NCBI GenBank assembly: GCA_900113995.1
Contig: FORK01000021.1
Span: 1-57,866, forward strand
Length of the DNA stretch: 57,866 nt
Direction: 5' to 3'
Source: Ruminococcaceae bacterium D5
GTDB lineage: Bacteria; Bacillota; Clostridia; Oscillospirales; Ruminococcaceae
Positions 44,107 through 52,575 of the stretch are shown here, piece by piece (the stretch's first letter is position 1; each line of letters begins with the position of its first letter). The translations under genes were made by a program, and so were the position numbers. The notes under the pieces are model-generated. The model was given only the letters and a program-made list of their open reading frames with translations, ran no database searches and was not told the DNA's origin.

Positions 44107-45138
44107 CTGTCCAAGGAGGGAAAAGCGGTATTCGCTCCTGTGGCAGTACCGTTCCCCGGCCCGCAGCATGGGGGAGGGGAAGCCGGGATGATGCACCGCG
44201 TCGGGGTAAAACTGCGTTTCCAGGCAGACACCGTCCCGTTCGCGGTAGACGGCCCCGTCCTTGCCCGGCCGTTCGGTCAGGTAGTTGGCGGTGTAGAGCT
44301 GCAGGCCCGGCAGGGTGGTGGAAAGCTCCATTGAAATGCCGGTCCGCAGGCTTTCCAGCCGGGCGGCGGGACGCAGCCCCTGCGCCGGCAGCGCGTAGTT
44401 GTGGTCGTAGCCGCGTGCGGCGGCAAGCAGCGGATCGTCAATTCGCTCGCCCAGAGCCGTGGAGCGGGTAAAATCGAGGGCGGAGCCTGCGACGGATTCC
44501 AGCGCGCCGGTCGGGATGCCGTCCGGTCCCGCAGGGGTGTAGCGGGAGGCATACAGGGTCAGGAGCTGGCTGAGCGCCGCCCCGCTCTGGTGGCCGGAGA
44601 GGTTCCAGTAGCTGTGGCTGGTAAGGTTTACCACAGTATCCCGGTCGCAAACCGCCTCATAGGAGATGGAGAGCCGCCGCCCTTCGAGGAGCGCATAGGT
44701 CACCCGCGCCTCGAGATTTCCGGGGAAGCCCCCGTCGAGGTGGGGGGAAAACAGCCGGAAGGTCACCGAGCGGCCGCTCAGCTCATAGACCTCCCAGATC
44801 CGCCGGTGGAAGCCGGAGGGCCCGCTGTGCAGGGTATTCGGGCCTTCGTTGGCGGCGAGCGGAAAAACCGTTCCGCCGACCGGCAGCGCCGCCCCCGCAA
44901 TCCGGTTGGCGCAGCGCCCGACCACCGCGCCGAGGCAGCCGTCCTGTTCCTCATATTCACGCAGGGTGTCGTAGCCGAGGCAGACGTCCGTTGGGCGGCC
45001 GCCGCGGTCCGGAACCGTCAGGCGGCGCAGCGCCGCTCCGTAGCCGATCGCCTCAAGAGCAAGGCCGTCCGGGCCTTGCAGCGAGATGAGCGGGACGCTT
45101 CTGCCGCCTGATTCTCCGAAGGGGGAGAGAAGGCACAT
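44053..45138 (-). CDS. galM: Aldose 1-epimerase (galactose mutarotase)
   Basis: A 361-residue mutarotase that interconverts alpha and beta galactose. GRCANRIAGA carries the conserved NR pair, TSHSYWNLSG the catalytic histidine region, GYDHNYALP the substrate aspartate segment, and CLETQFYPDAVHHP the catalytic glutamate. The C-terminus has about 19 extra residues beyond the usual YRFSLL end; this tail lies in a locally duplicated sequence. It is the last gene of galKTEM, 12 bases after galE. AAGGGGG lies ahead of the ATG. Confidence 0.94.
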   Translation of the reverse strand: MCLLSPFGESGGRSVPLISLQGPDGLALEAIGYGAALRRLTVPDRGGRPTDVCLGYDTLREYEEQDGCLGAVVGRCANRIAGAALPVGGTVFPLAANEGPNTLHSGPSGFHRRIWEVYELSGRSVTFRLFSPHLDGGFPGNLEARVTYALLEGRRLSISYEAVCDRDTVVNLTSHSYWNLSGHQSGAALSQLLTLYASRYTPAGPDGIPTGALESVAGSALDFTRSTALGERIDDPLLAAARGYDHNYALPAQGLRPAARLESLRTGISMELSTTLPGLQLYTANYLTERPGKDGAVYRERDGVCLETQFYPDAVHHPGFPSPMLRAGERYCHRSEYRFSLLGQEPAFTGESRRNLLDKAP

Positions 45139-45150
45139 GGCAGCGCCCCC

Positions 45151-46140
45151 TTATTCCGCGTAGCCGTCGGGATGGCTCTGATGCCAGTTCCAGGCGCTGC
45201 CGATAATGTCGTCGAGGCTGCTGTGCTGCGGCTTCCATCCCAGAATTTCGACCGCCCGGCGGTTCGAGGCGATGAGGGTGGAGGGGTCCCCCGCGCGGCG
45301 CGGAGCGATCTTGGCCGGGATCGGATGGCCGGTCACCTTTCGCGCGGCTTCGATGATCTCCCGGACCGAAAAGCCGTTGCCGCTTCCGAGGTTGAAGACC
45401 CCGCTCGTTTTTTCGCGGTCAAGAAACTCGAGGGCGAGCAGATGTGCGCTGGCGAGATCCCGCACATCGACGTAGTCGCGGATGCAGGTGCCGTCGCGGG
45501 TGGGGTAGTCGTCGCCGAAGATGCCGATGTGTTCCCTCTTGCCGAGGGCCACCTGCAGCACGATCGGAATCAGGTGACTCTCGGGATTGTGGTCCTCTCC
45601 GATGCCGGCGGCGTTGTTCGCGCCGGCGGCGTTAAAGTAGCGCAGGGCGGCGAATTTGATTCCGTAGGCAGCGTCGCACCAGTGCAGCATCTTTTCGATT
45701 GCCAGCTTGGTTTCTCCATAGGGATTGGTCGGGCAGGTGCGGTCCAGCTCGTCGATCGGCTGTTTTTCCGGTTCACCGTAGGTCGCGGCGGTCGAAGAGA
45801 AAACGATCTTATCCACCCCGTGGCGGCGCATCGCACCGAGCATCGAAACGGCTCCGGCGACATTGTTCCCGTAATACTTCAACGGGTCGGTGCAGCTTTC
45901 CCCGACCAGCGAGAAGGCGGCAAAATTGATCACCCCGTCGATTTTGTGCTCGGTAAAGACGCGGTCGAGGAATTCCCCGTCCCGCACATCTCCGACGCAG
46001 AGGGTGCCGTGGGTGACCGCCCCGCGGTGGCCGGTGCAGAGGTTATCCGCCACCACGACGTCATAGCCCTTGTCATGAAGCTCGGCGACCATGTGGCTTC
46101 CAATGTAGCCCGCGCCGCCTGCGACCAGAATAGTTTTCAT
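45151..46140 (-). CDS. galE: UDP-glucose 4-epimerase
   Basis: A 329-residue short-chain dehydrogenase/reductase enzyme that interconverts UDP-galactose and UDP-glucose. The NAD loop VAGGAGYIGSHM, the catalytic SSTAATYGEP with YGETKLAIE (Ser, Tyr and Lys), and RYFNAAGAN are intact. DYPTRDGTCIRDYVDVRDLA is the typical nucleotide-sugar site. It lies between galT and galM with short spacers, so it is part of the Leloir operon. Confidence 0.97.
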   Translation of the reverse strand: MKTILVAGGAGYIGSHMVAELHDKGYDVVVADNLCTGHRGAVTHGTLCVGDVRDGEFLDRVFTEHKIDGVINFAAFSLVGESCTDPLKYYGNNVAGAVSMLGAMRRHGVDKIVFSSTAATYGEPEKQPIDELDRTCPTNPYGETKLAIEKMLHWCDAAYGIKFAALRYFNAAGANNAAGIGEDHNPESHLIPIVLQVALGKREHIGIFGDDYPTRDGTCIRDYVDVRDLASAHLLALEFLDREKTSGVFNLGSGNGFSVREIIEAARKVTGHPIPAKIAPRRAGDPSTLIASNRRAVEILGWKPQHSSLDDIIGSAWNWHQSHPDGYAE

Positions 46141-46158
46141 AGGGAGGCTCCTTTCGCA

Positions 46159-47148
46159 TCAGGCGCGCGACGCGCCGTTTTGGTATTTTTCATAGGCGGC
46201 GCGAAGCTCCTGCGCCTTTTCCTCGGGGCAGTTGGGATTGCACCACGCGCCGGCCCCCGTCTCGGAGGAGGCGAAGAACTGCTGCCGGTCGGCCCCGCGC
46301 ATCGGCGGGATGAACTCAATATAGAAGTGGCAGGCTTCGTCAATGCCGTCAAGCTCCGAGTGAATCGGGGCATTGTGCATGCACATCATATAAGGAAACG
46401 GCATGTCGAAAAGGCTGTCGTACATCCCGACCATTGAGCGCACCGCTTCGCCGAGCGAATCCAGCTCCTCCTCGGTCATCCCGCCGATGCTCGCGACATG
46501 GCGGTTGGCGATGAGGTTCGCGCCGTAGGTCAGCGGAGAGTAGAAGGGCAGATAAGCGGTGAAATGTTTGTTTTGGAACAGAATCCGCCGTCCATCCGCC
46601 AGCTCCTCCTTCAGAAGATCGCAGAAAAGGCAGCTTTCGTGCTGCGTCAGGTAGCCGCGGGCGGAATCGACCTCCCGCCCGATCCGGCTGGGCAGGAAGG
46701 GATAGCCATAGGCCTGGCCATGCGGATGAGGCATCGTCACCCCTACCACTGCGCCGCGGTTTTCAAAGAGATAGCAGTATTTGATTTTGGGATCGGCCTG
46801 CATGTCATCAAAGACTTCCCGCCACATCCGCGCGAGCCGGTGGACATGCGCGTCACTCAATGCTGCCACTGTCCCGTGATGATCGGGGGAGTAGAGCAGC
46901 ACCTCGCAGCGCCCGTAGCTGGGAGCGGTCTGGAAGAGCGAGCCGTTTGCAACGTCGTCCGGCTCGGGCGGATCGGAGCGCAGCGCCGGAAAATCGTTGG
47001 GATAACGGTAGACGTCAAATTGTTCCGGCACCTTTCCGCTGCCCGGGCAGAAGGGGCACCAATCCTTGGGCATCTGCGGACGGGACTGGCGGTTGCCCGC
47101 GACCATCGTCCAGTCGCGCAGTACGGGATTCCATCGAAGTTCAGCCAT
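46159..47148 (-). CDS. galT: Galactose-1-phosphate uridylyltransferase
   Basis: A 329-residue GalT (HIT superfamily) that transfers UMP from UDP-glucose to galactose-1-phosphate. The active-site MPHPHGQAYGYP (HPH) is present, with YAPVHR-type segments replaced by TYGANLIANRH, and CPFCPG near the start is the likely metal site. HSELDGIDEACHFYIEF is conserved. ATG 47148 follows AAAGGAGG by seven bases. The overall form is the short bacterial GalT of the E. coli/Thermotoga class. Confidence 0.95.
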   Translation of the reverse strand: MAELRWNPVLRDWTMVAGNRQSRPQMPKDWCPFCPGSGKVPEQFDVYRYPNDFPALRSDPPEPDDVANGSLFQTAPSYGRCEVLLYSPDHHGTVAALSDAHVHRLARMWREVFDDMQADPKIKYCYLFENRGAVVGVTMPHPHGQAYGYPFLPSRIGREVDSARGYLTQHESCLFCDLLKEELADGRRILFQNKHFTAYLPFYSPLTYGANLIANRHVASIGGMTEEELDSLGEAVRSMVGMYDSLFDMPFPYMMCMHNAPIHSELDGIDEACHFYIEFIPPMRGADRQQFFASSETGAGAWCNPNCPEEKAQELRAAYEKYQNGASRA

Positions 47149-47161
47149 GGTTGTTCCTCCT

Positions 47162-48442
47162 TTAAGCAAGCTGGATTCCGCCGCGCGGGCGGATGCTCAT
47201 GATGTGGCAGCTCCCCGGGCCGAATACGGCCTCGATGCCGGAAACGAAAGCGTCGAGCTGCTTGGCGGGCACGTAGGCCTGCAGGGTTCCCGCAAAGCCG
47301 CCGCCATGCACCCGGCAGGCCCCCTGCCCGCCGAGCAGGCGCCGGGCGAGGGAAAGGGCCAGGGCGACCTCCTGATGAACCGTCGATCCGGTGGGGGAGA
47401 CGTTCTGAAGCTGGGTCCAGGAGGAAATCCCCGATTCGCCGACCAGCCTGAGGTAGCGGGGAAGATCCCCCGCACGCAGCGCGGCGGTCATTTCCTCCAC
47501 CCGCCGGTTGTCCTCATAGACATGGATCGCCCGCAGCACCGCGCGGTCGCCCGCAGCGGCCCGCACCGACGGGAGGGCGGCGAAAAATTCCTCTTCGGGG
47601 ATTTCACGCAGCGCCTGCCGCCCGAAGCAGCCGCAGACCTGTGCCAGTTCGCGGGTGATCGCCGCGTATTCGTCGGTCAGGTCGGCGTGGTCGGCGCCTG
47701 AATCGATGATGCACAGCACATACCCGCAGGAGGCAAGGTCGAATGAAATCTGCTCGATGCGGGGCGCCCCCTCCCGCTCAAAGTCGATGGCAATAATGCC
47801 GCCGACCGACGACGCCATCTGGTCCTCCAGTCCGCAGGGCTTGCCGAAATAGACGTTTTCAGCATACTGGCCGATCTGCGCGATCTCCACCGGGCTGACG
47901 GCATTGCCCGCAAAAAGTCCGTTGAGGATCGTCCCGACCAGCACTTCAAAGGCGGCTGACGAGGAAAGACCGCTTCCCTTGAGCACATTCGAGGTGGTAT
48001 AGGCGTCAAATCCGGTGACCGGATAGCCGAGTGAGAGGAACTTTGCCGCGATGCCCCGGATCAGTGCGGAGGATTTTCCCACCTCCTCCGGCCGGGGAGC
48101 GGTTTCGCTGAGATCCACCACATCGGCGGGGAAGCCCTCCGACAGGATGCGGATCATCCCGCTTTCGTTCGGGACGGCGGCGGCGATCACGTCGAGGTGG
48201 ATTGAAGCCGCGAGCACCTTTCCGCGCTGGTGGTCGGTGTGGTTACCGCCGAGCTCCGAACGCCCGGGAGCGGAAAAGAGGGCTGTCCGGTCGGCCGGAC
48301 CGAAGGCTTTTTCGTAGCCCGCCAGAACCGACAGCCAGCGTTCCCGGCAGGACGCCGCGGATGTTCCGCCGTAGAGAGCGGAGAATTCCGGATCAAACCC
48401 TCCGCCGGCAATCCGCTCGCGCAGAAGCTTTGTCTCTTGCAT
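47162..48442 (-). CDS. galK: Galactokinase
   Basis: A 426-residue GHMP kinase, first gene of galKTEM. The family signature GRSELGGNHTDHQRG (usual form GRVNLIGEHTDY) is slightly altered, with SELGGNH in place of VNLIGEH. The ATP motif GSGLSSSAAFEV and the C-terminal CRVHGGGFAGTLQAYVP are intact. GLEDQMASSVGG holds the catalytic aspartate region. It would phosphorylate alpha-galactose after uptake by MglBAC. Length is somewhat above the usual 380-400 because of an N-terminal extension of about 30 residues. Confidence 0.95.
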   Translation of the reverse strand: MQETKLLRERIAGGGFDPEFSALYGGTSAASCRERWLSVLAGYEKAFGPADRTALFSAPGRSELGGNHTDHQRGKVLAASIHLDVIAAAVPNESGMIRILSEGFPADVVDLSETAPRPEEVGKSSALIRGIAAKFLSLGYPVTGFDAYTTSNVLKGSGLSSSAAFEVLVGTILNGLFAGNAVSPVEIAQIGQYAENVYFGKPCGLEDQMASSVGGIIAIDFEREGAPRIEQISFDLASCGYVLCIIDSGADHADLTDEYAAITRELAQVCGCFGRQALREIPEEEFFAALPSVRAAAGDRAVLRAIHVYEDNRRVEEMTAALRAGDLPRYLRLVGESGISSWTQLQNVSPTGSTVHQEVALALSLARRLLGGQGACRVHGGGFAGTLQAYVPAKQLDAFVSGIEAVFGPGSCHIMSIRPRGGIQLA

Positions 48443-48497
48443 TCACAAATCCTCCTTATCTGAAATGGATCAATCAAATTCGGGCTGCTTTTCCCTC

Positions 48498-48526
48498 ATT
48501 TTACCGCGTATTCCCGCCGCTTTCAA
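48498..48526 (-). promoter_or_regulatory. galKTEM promoter
   Basis: TTGAAA (48521-48526) and TAAAAT (48498-48503) on the minus strand with a 17-bp spacer. Confidence 0.8.
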
Positions 48527-48557
48527 TGCAGAGATGTCGCGTAAACATAGATTTTTG

Positions 48558-48587
48558 TTGCAAACGGGATCAAAAAGCCGCTATACT
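48558..48587 (+). promoter_or_regulatory. araC-type regulator promoter
   Basis: TTGCAA (48558-48563) and TATACT (48582-48587) with an 18-bp spacer, back to back with the gal promoter. Confidence 0.75.
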
Positions 48588-48697
48588 GAAAGCAAGGAGA
48601 AGATCAAAGTGAACCGGGGAATCGAGAGCGCCCTTGACCGGAAAGCCATGATATTGAAAGCGGGGAGAGGATCAAAGTGAAACGGGAAATCAAGCGT
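48587..48697 (+). repeat. Tandem duplication of the regulator's 5' end, offset 68 bases
   Basis: TGAAAGC(A/G)(A/G)GGAGA(A/G)GATCAAAGTGAA occurs at 48587 and 48655, continuing into similar sequence after the GTG. Each copy carries a ribosome-binding site and GTG start. Confidence 0.85.
48609..48680 (+). CDS. 23-codon leader ORF overlapping the AraC regulator start
   Basis: GTG 48609 follows AAGGAGA at a suitable distance, and the frame ends with TGA 48678-48680, overlapping the GTG (48677) of the regulator. The peptide is MNRGIESALDRKAMILKAGR plus GSK. It arises from duplication of the regulator's own translation start. The GTGA overlap suggests coupling of the two. No homology is known. Confidence 0.5.
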   Translation: MNRGIESALDRKAMILKAGRGSK

Positions 48698-49495
48698 TCC
48701 TTTAAGGCGCAGACGCCGGGCGGGTTGTGGCTGGTGGTTTATAACGCAGGCTTTCAGAAATGCGGCTCGCTGCACAGCTGGGGTCCAGGGGTGCGCGACC
48801 ACTACCTGCTGCACCACATCGTCTCAGGAAAAGGAATTTTCCGCCGGGATGGGGAGACGTTTCTCCTCGCGGCGGGTGAAAGTTTCCTGATCAGCCCCGG
48901 GGAGCAGGTATTCTACGCCGCCGACCGGGATGATCCCTGGGAATATTACTGGGCGGGCTTTGCGGGCGAGGGAGCGGCCCAGCTGCTGGCCCACAGCGAA
49001 TTTTCCGGCGGATGCCCGGTGCTCCGCCATCCGGTACCGGGGCTGAGGCAGGGCCTGCTCGAAGTCTACAAGGCGAGGGGCGGCGACTTTGCCTCGTCGG
49101 TGCGGATGAGCGGATGCCTGCAGGCGGCGCTCGGACTGCTGATCGACGGCGGAGATGCCGCGCCGGATGAGGACTATGCGCAGCGCGGGGCGCGTTATCT
49201 GGAATACAACTATGCCCAGCCTGTCACCATCGAGGAGACCGCGCGGCAGGCCGGCGTGAGCCGCAGCCAGCTTTACCGGGGATTCCTGAGCAGATTCGGC
49301 TGTTCCCCCAAGGAATATCTCGGCCAGATCCGTCTGGCGGCGGCGGCACGGCTTCTGCGCAGGGGCGATCTGCCGGTGGGGGCGGTGGCGCGTTCCTGCG
49401 GATTTGACGATCCGCTTTATTTTTCCCGGTTTTTCCGCCGGGAAATGGGCCTTAGCCCGGGGACATACCGGAAAAATTTTGAAAACCGCAATTGA
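48677..49495 (+). CDS. AraC-family transcriptional regulator
   Basis: A 272-residue regulator. The N-terminal ~140 residues form a cupin-like sugar-binding domain (HIVSGKGIFRRDGETFLLAAG, LISPGEQVFYAADRDDPWEYYW). The C-terminal ~100 residues carry two helix-turn-helix motifs: VTIEETARQAGVSRSQLYRGF and the AraC signature VARSCGFDDPLYFSRFFRREMG. Located between divergent galKTEM and co-directional mglBAC, it is the likely galactose-responsive activator of both. GTG start; GGGGAGAGG precedes it. Confidence 0.94.
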   Translation: MKREIKRSFKAQTPGGLWLVVYNAGFQKCGSLHSWGPGVRDHYLLHHIVSGKGIFRRDGETFLLAAGESFLISPGEQVFYAADRDDPWEYYWAGFAGEGAAQLLAHSEFSGGCPVLRHPVPGLRQGLLEVYKARGGDFASSVRMSGCLQAALGLLIDGGDAAPDEDYAQRGARYLEYNYAQPVTIEETARQAGVSRSQLYRGFLSRFGCSPKEYLGQIRLAAAARLLRRGDLPVGAVARSCGFDDPLYFSRFFRREMGLSPGTYRKNFENRN

Positions 49496-49619
49496 TTTTC
49501 AATTGATTTAGCTAAAAAGCACAAAAATATCAATAAAAAATTTACGTTTATGTCGCAACTCAAAAGGAATTCGATAAAAGAGAGAAGAATTTTCTATCGT
49601 CTTTCCACGTGCGGACCTT

Positions 49620-49625
49620 TATAAT
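49620..49625 (+). promoter_or_regulatory. -10 element of the mgl operon
   Basis: TATAAT at 49620-49625 with a weak -35 (TCGTCT at 17 bp), in an AT-rich leader, as expected for an activator-dependent promoter. Confidence 0.5.
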
Positions 49626-49705
49626 AAAGCTAGTCGCCAAGGCCCAGCCGCCTTCGGCGCAAAAGAACCAAACAGGATTAGCAAAATTTGAGGAGGAAAC
49701 AGGAT

Positions 49706-50818
49706 ATGAAAAAGATTTCCCTGATGATGGCCGTCATGATGATGGCGATGGTGTTCGCAGGCTGCGGCGCGAGCTCCGCTCCCGCTCCCGCCCCGGCTTC
49801 GAGTGAAACCCCCGCTTCGAGCGAGGCTCCCGCTTCGAGCGAAGCTCCGGCCCAGGCCGCCGCTCTTGACGGAGACGGCATTCTCGTCGGCTCCTGCATC
49901 TACAAGTTCGACGATACCTTTATGACCGGTGTGCGCACCAATATGCAGGCCGAGGCCGATGCGCTGGGCGCCACCCTGGAGATCGTGGACTCCCAGAACA
50001 AGCAGCCCACCCAGAACGATCAGGTTGACACCTACATCACCAAGGGCGTCAACGCGCTGGCCGTCAATCCGGTTGACCGCACTGCCGCCGGCCCCATCGT
50101 CGAGAAGGCCAAGGCTGAAGGCCTGCCGATCGTGTTCCTGAACCGGGAGCCCGAGGCCGACATTATGCAGAGCTATGAGCAGGTCTGGTACGTCGGCGCG
50201 AAGGCCGAGGAATCCGGCACCATGTCCGGTCAGATCATCGCCGACTACTTCACCGCCAACCCCGACGCCGACAAGAACGGCGACGGCAAAATCCAGTATA
50301 TCATGCTCCAGGGCGAGCAGGGCCATCAGGACGCGGTGCTGAGAACCGAGTACTCGGTCAAGGCCATTGAGGATGCAGGATTCGGCGTTGAGGCGCTCGG
50401 CTCCGACAATGCCAACTGGGATAAGGTTCAGGCCACCGACAAGATGAAGGGCTTCATCGCCTCTGCCGGCATCGAGAACATCGAAGCCGTCCTCGCGAAC
50501 AATGACGACATGGCGCTCGGCGCGCTTGAGGCGCTCAAGGCCGAGGGCTACAACACCGGCGACGCCGCCAAGTATATCCCGGTGGTCGGCGTTGACGCCA
50601 CCGCTCCCGCGCTCGAGTCGATGAGCAAGGGCGAGCTGCTCGGCACCGTCCTCAACGACGCCGAGAACCAGGGCAAGGCCACCGTCCGCATTGCGGTCGC
50701 CGCCGCTGCCGGCACCGAAGTGACCTCCGAGACGATCGGCTACGAAGTCACCGACGGAAAATATGTCTGGATTCCCTACGTCAAGGTGACCGCTGACAAT
50801 TATCAGGACTTCATGTAA
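49706..50818 (+). CDS. mglB: Galactose/glucose ABC transporter substrate-binding lipoprotein
   Basis: A 370-residue periplasmic-binding-type lipoprotein. The signal peptide ends in the lipobox VFAGC (Cys 21), followed by a Ser/Ala/Pro-rich linker with SSE(T/A)PA repeats. The type I binding fold has ALAVNPVDRTAAGPIV, FLNREPEADIM and NNDDMALGALEALK. DADKNGDGKIQ is an EF-hand-like calcium loop, which is characteristic of MglB. It would bind galactose or glucose. GAGGAGG precedes ATG 49706. A terminator-like hairpin follows, before mglA. Confidence 0.93.
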   Translation: MKKISLMMAVMMMAMVFAGCGASSAPAPAPASSETPASSEAPASSEAPAQAAALDGDGILVGSCIYKFDDTFMTGVRTNMQAEADALGATLEIVDSQNKQPTQNDQVDTYITKGVNALAVNPVDRTAAGPIVEKAKAEGLPIVFLNREPEADIMQSYEQVWYVGAKAEESGTMSGQIIADYFTANPDADKNGDGKIQYIMLQGEQGHQDAVLRTEYSVKAIEDAGFGVEALGSDNANWDKVQATDKMKGFIASAGIENIEAVLANNDDMALGALEALKAEGYNTGDAAKYIPVVGVDATAPALESMSKGELLGTVLNDAENQGKATVRIAVAAAAGTEVTSETIGYEVTDGKYVWIPYVKVTADNYQDFM

Positions 50819-50850
50819 ACCGTATCCACACGTTCGTACTCTGAAGTTTG

Positions 50851-50893
50851 GCGGGGAACGCGAAAGCCGGCGCTTTCCGCGTTCCCCGCTTTT
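50851..50893 (+). terminator. Intercistronic hairpin between mglB and mglA
   Basis: GCGGGGAACGCG (50851-50862) pairs with CGCGTTCCCCGC (50878-50889), with an inner AAGC/GCTT pairing, followed by TTTT. It would allow partial termination and an excess of mglB mRNA. Confidence 0.8.
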
Positions 50894-51048
50894 ATCATTG
50901 CCCTGCGGATGGGGCCGGCAGATCCGGCGCGCAGGGAATACTGAGAGACGTGCCGCGGCCCGCGGCAGCGGATTCTCACCGGTACGGGGCATTCCGGCCG
51001 CCGCCCGGCGGGGAAGAGCGTCAAAAAAGCAAAGGGGGAATCGCAGAA

Positions 51049-52548
51049 ATGGGTGAATACCTGCTGGAAATGAACCATATCACCAAGGTCTTCCCGGGGG
51101 TCAAGGCGCTTGACGACGTGACACTGAAGGTTCGTCCCGGGACGGTGCACGCGCTGATGGGGGAAAACGGCGCGGGAAAATCAACCCTGATGAAATGCCT
51201 GTTCGGAATCTACCACGAAGACGGCGGCGAGATCATCCTCGACGGCAAGCGGGAGGTTATCAACTCCTCGAAGCAGGCGCTGGATCTCGGCGTCTCGATG
51301 ATTCATCAGGAGCTCCATCCGATCCGGTACCGCCCGGTGATGGAGAACATCTGGCTGGGCCGCTTCCCGATGAAGGGAATTGCGGTTGATAAAAAGGCCA
51401 TGATTCAAAAGACGAAGGACCTCTTCCGGGAGGTCGGACTCGACGTGGACCCCGAGGTGCTGGCGGGCGAGCTTTCGGCCTCGACCCTGCAGCTCGTCGA
51501 GATCGCGCGTTCGGTCAGCTATAATTCGAAGATTATCATCATGGACGAGCCCACCTCGTCCCTGACCGACAATGAGACCGAGCATCTCTTCAAGATCATC
51601 AACAAGCTCCGGTCGGAGGGGCGCTCGATCATCTATATTTCCCACAAGATGGAGGAGATCCTGCGGATCGCCGACGAGGTCACCATCATGCGGGACGGGC
51701 AGTATGTCGGCACCTGGCCGGCGTCCGAACTGACCACCGACCTCATCATCAACCGCATGGTCGGGCGGGACATGACCAACCGTTTTCCGCCCAAGACCTA
51801 CACCCCCTCGGACGAGGTGGTGCTGAAGGTCGAAAATCTCTGCTCTCCGCTGGCGAAATCCTTCCAGCAGGTCAGCTTTGAGCTGCATCGGGGGGAGATC
51901 CTCGGCATCGGCGGATTGGTCGGCGCGCAGCGCACCGAGCTGGTCGAAGCGCTCTTCGGCCTGCGGGAAATCCAGTCCGGCAGCGTGACCAAGGACGGGG
52001 AACGCTTTGCGGTCAAGTCGGTGCGCGACGCGAAGAAACACGGATTTGCGCTGCTCACCGAGGAGCGCCGCGCCACCGGCGTGTTTGGCATCCTCTCGGT
52101 GCTCGACAACACCGTGATCGCCAGCCAGAAAAATTATGCAACCAAGGGAGTTCTGCATCAGAAGCAGCGGGCGGAGGCCGCGCAGGAATCCTGCCGGAAG
52201 CTCAATGTCAAAACTCCCTCTCTCGAAGCGCTGATGCAGAATCTGTCGGGCGGCAACCAGCAGAAGGTTCTGATCGCCCGCTGGCTTCTGACCCAGCCTG
52301 ATATCCTCATCCTCGACGAGCCGACCCGCGGCATCGACGTGGGTGCCAAGTATGAAATTTACACCATCATGCACGACCTGATCGCACAGGGCAAATCGAT
52401 CATTATGATTTCCTCCGAGATGCCCGAGTTGCTCGGCATGGCCGACCGGGTGATGGTCATGTGCGAGGGCCGGGTTTCCGGCTTCCTCGACCGCGACCGC
52501 TTTGACCAAGTTGAGGTCATGCGGCTCGCGACCCAGTTTGCAAGCTGA
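51049..52548 (+). CDS. mglA: Galactose ABC transporter ATP-binding protein
   Basis: A 499-residue sugar ABC ATPase with two nucleotide-binding domains. The first has Walker A GENGAGKST, signature LSASTLQLVEIARS and Walker B IIIMDEPTSSL. The second has a degenerate Walker A (GGLVGAQRTE), signature LSGGNQQKVLIARW and LILDEPTRGID, as in MglA, RbsA and AraG. It energises uptake with MglB and MglC. AAAGGGGGAA precedes the ATG; the long upstream frame is in the mglB-mglA spacer and is unlikely to be translated. Confidence 0.96.
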   Translation: MGEYLLEMNHITKVFPGVKALDDVTLKVRPGTVHALMGENGAGKSTLMKCLFGIYHEDGGEIILDGKREVINSSKQALDLGVSMIHQELHPIRYRPVMENIWLGRFPMKGIAVDKKAMIQKTKDLFREVGLDVDPEVLAGELSASTLQLVEIARSVSYNSKIIIMDEPTSSLTDNETEHLFKIINKLRSEGRSIIYISHKMEEILRIADEVTIMRDGQYVGTWPASELTTDLIINRMVGRDMTNRFPPKTYTPSDEVVLKVENLCSPLAKSFQQVSFELHRGEILGIGGLVGAQRTELVEALFGLREIQSGSVTKDGERFAVKSVRDAKKHGFALLTEERRATGVFGILSVLDNTVIASQKNYATKGVLHQKQRAEAAQESCRKLNVKTPSLEALMQNLSGGNQQKVLIARWLLTQPDILILDEPTRGIDVGAKYEIYTIMHDLIAQGKSIIMISSEMPELLGMADRVMVMCEGRVSGFLDRDRFDQVEVMRLATQFAS

Positions 52549-52575
52549 GACGTTAACAGAGGAGGAACATAAGAT

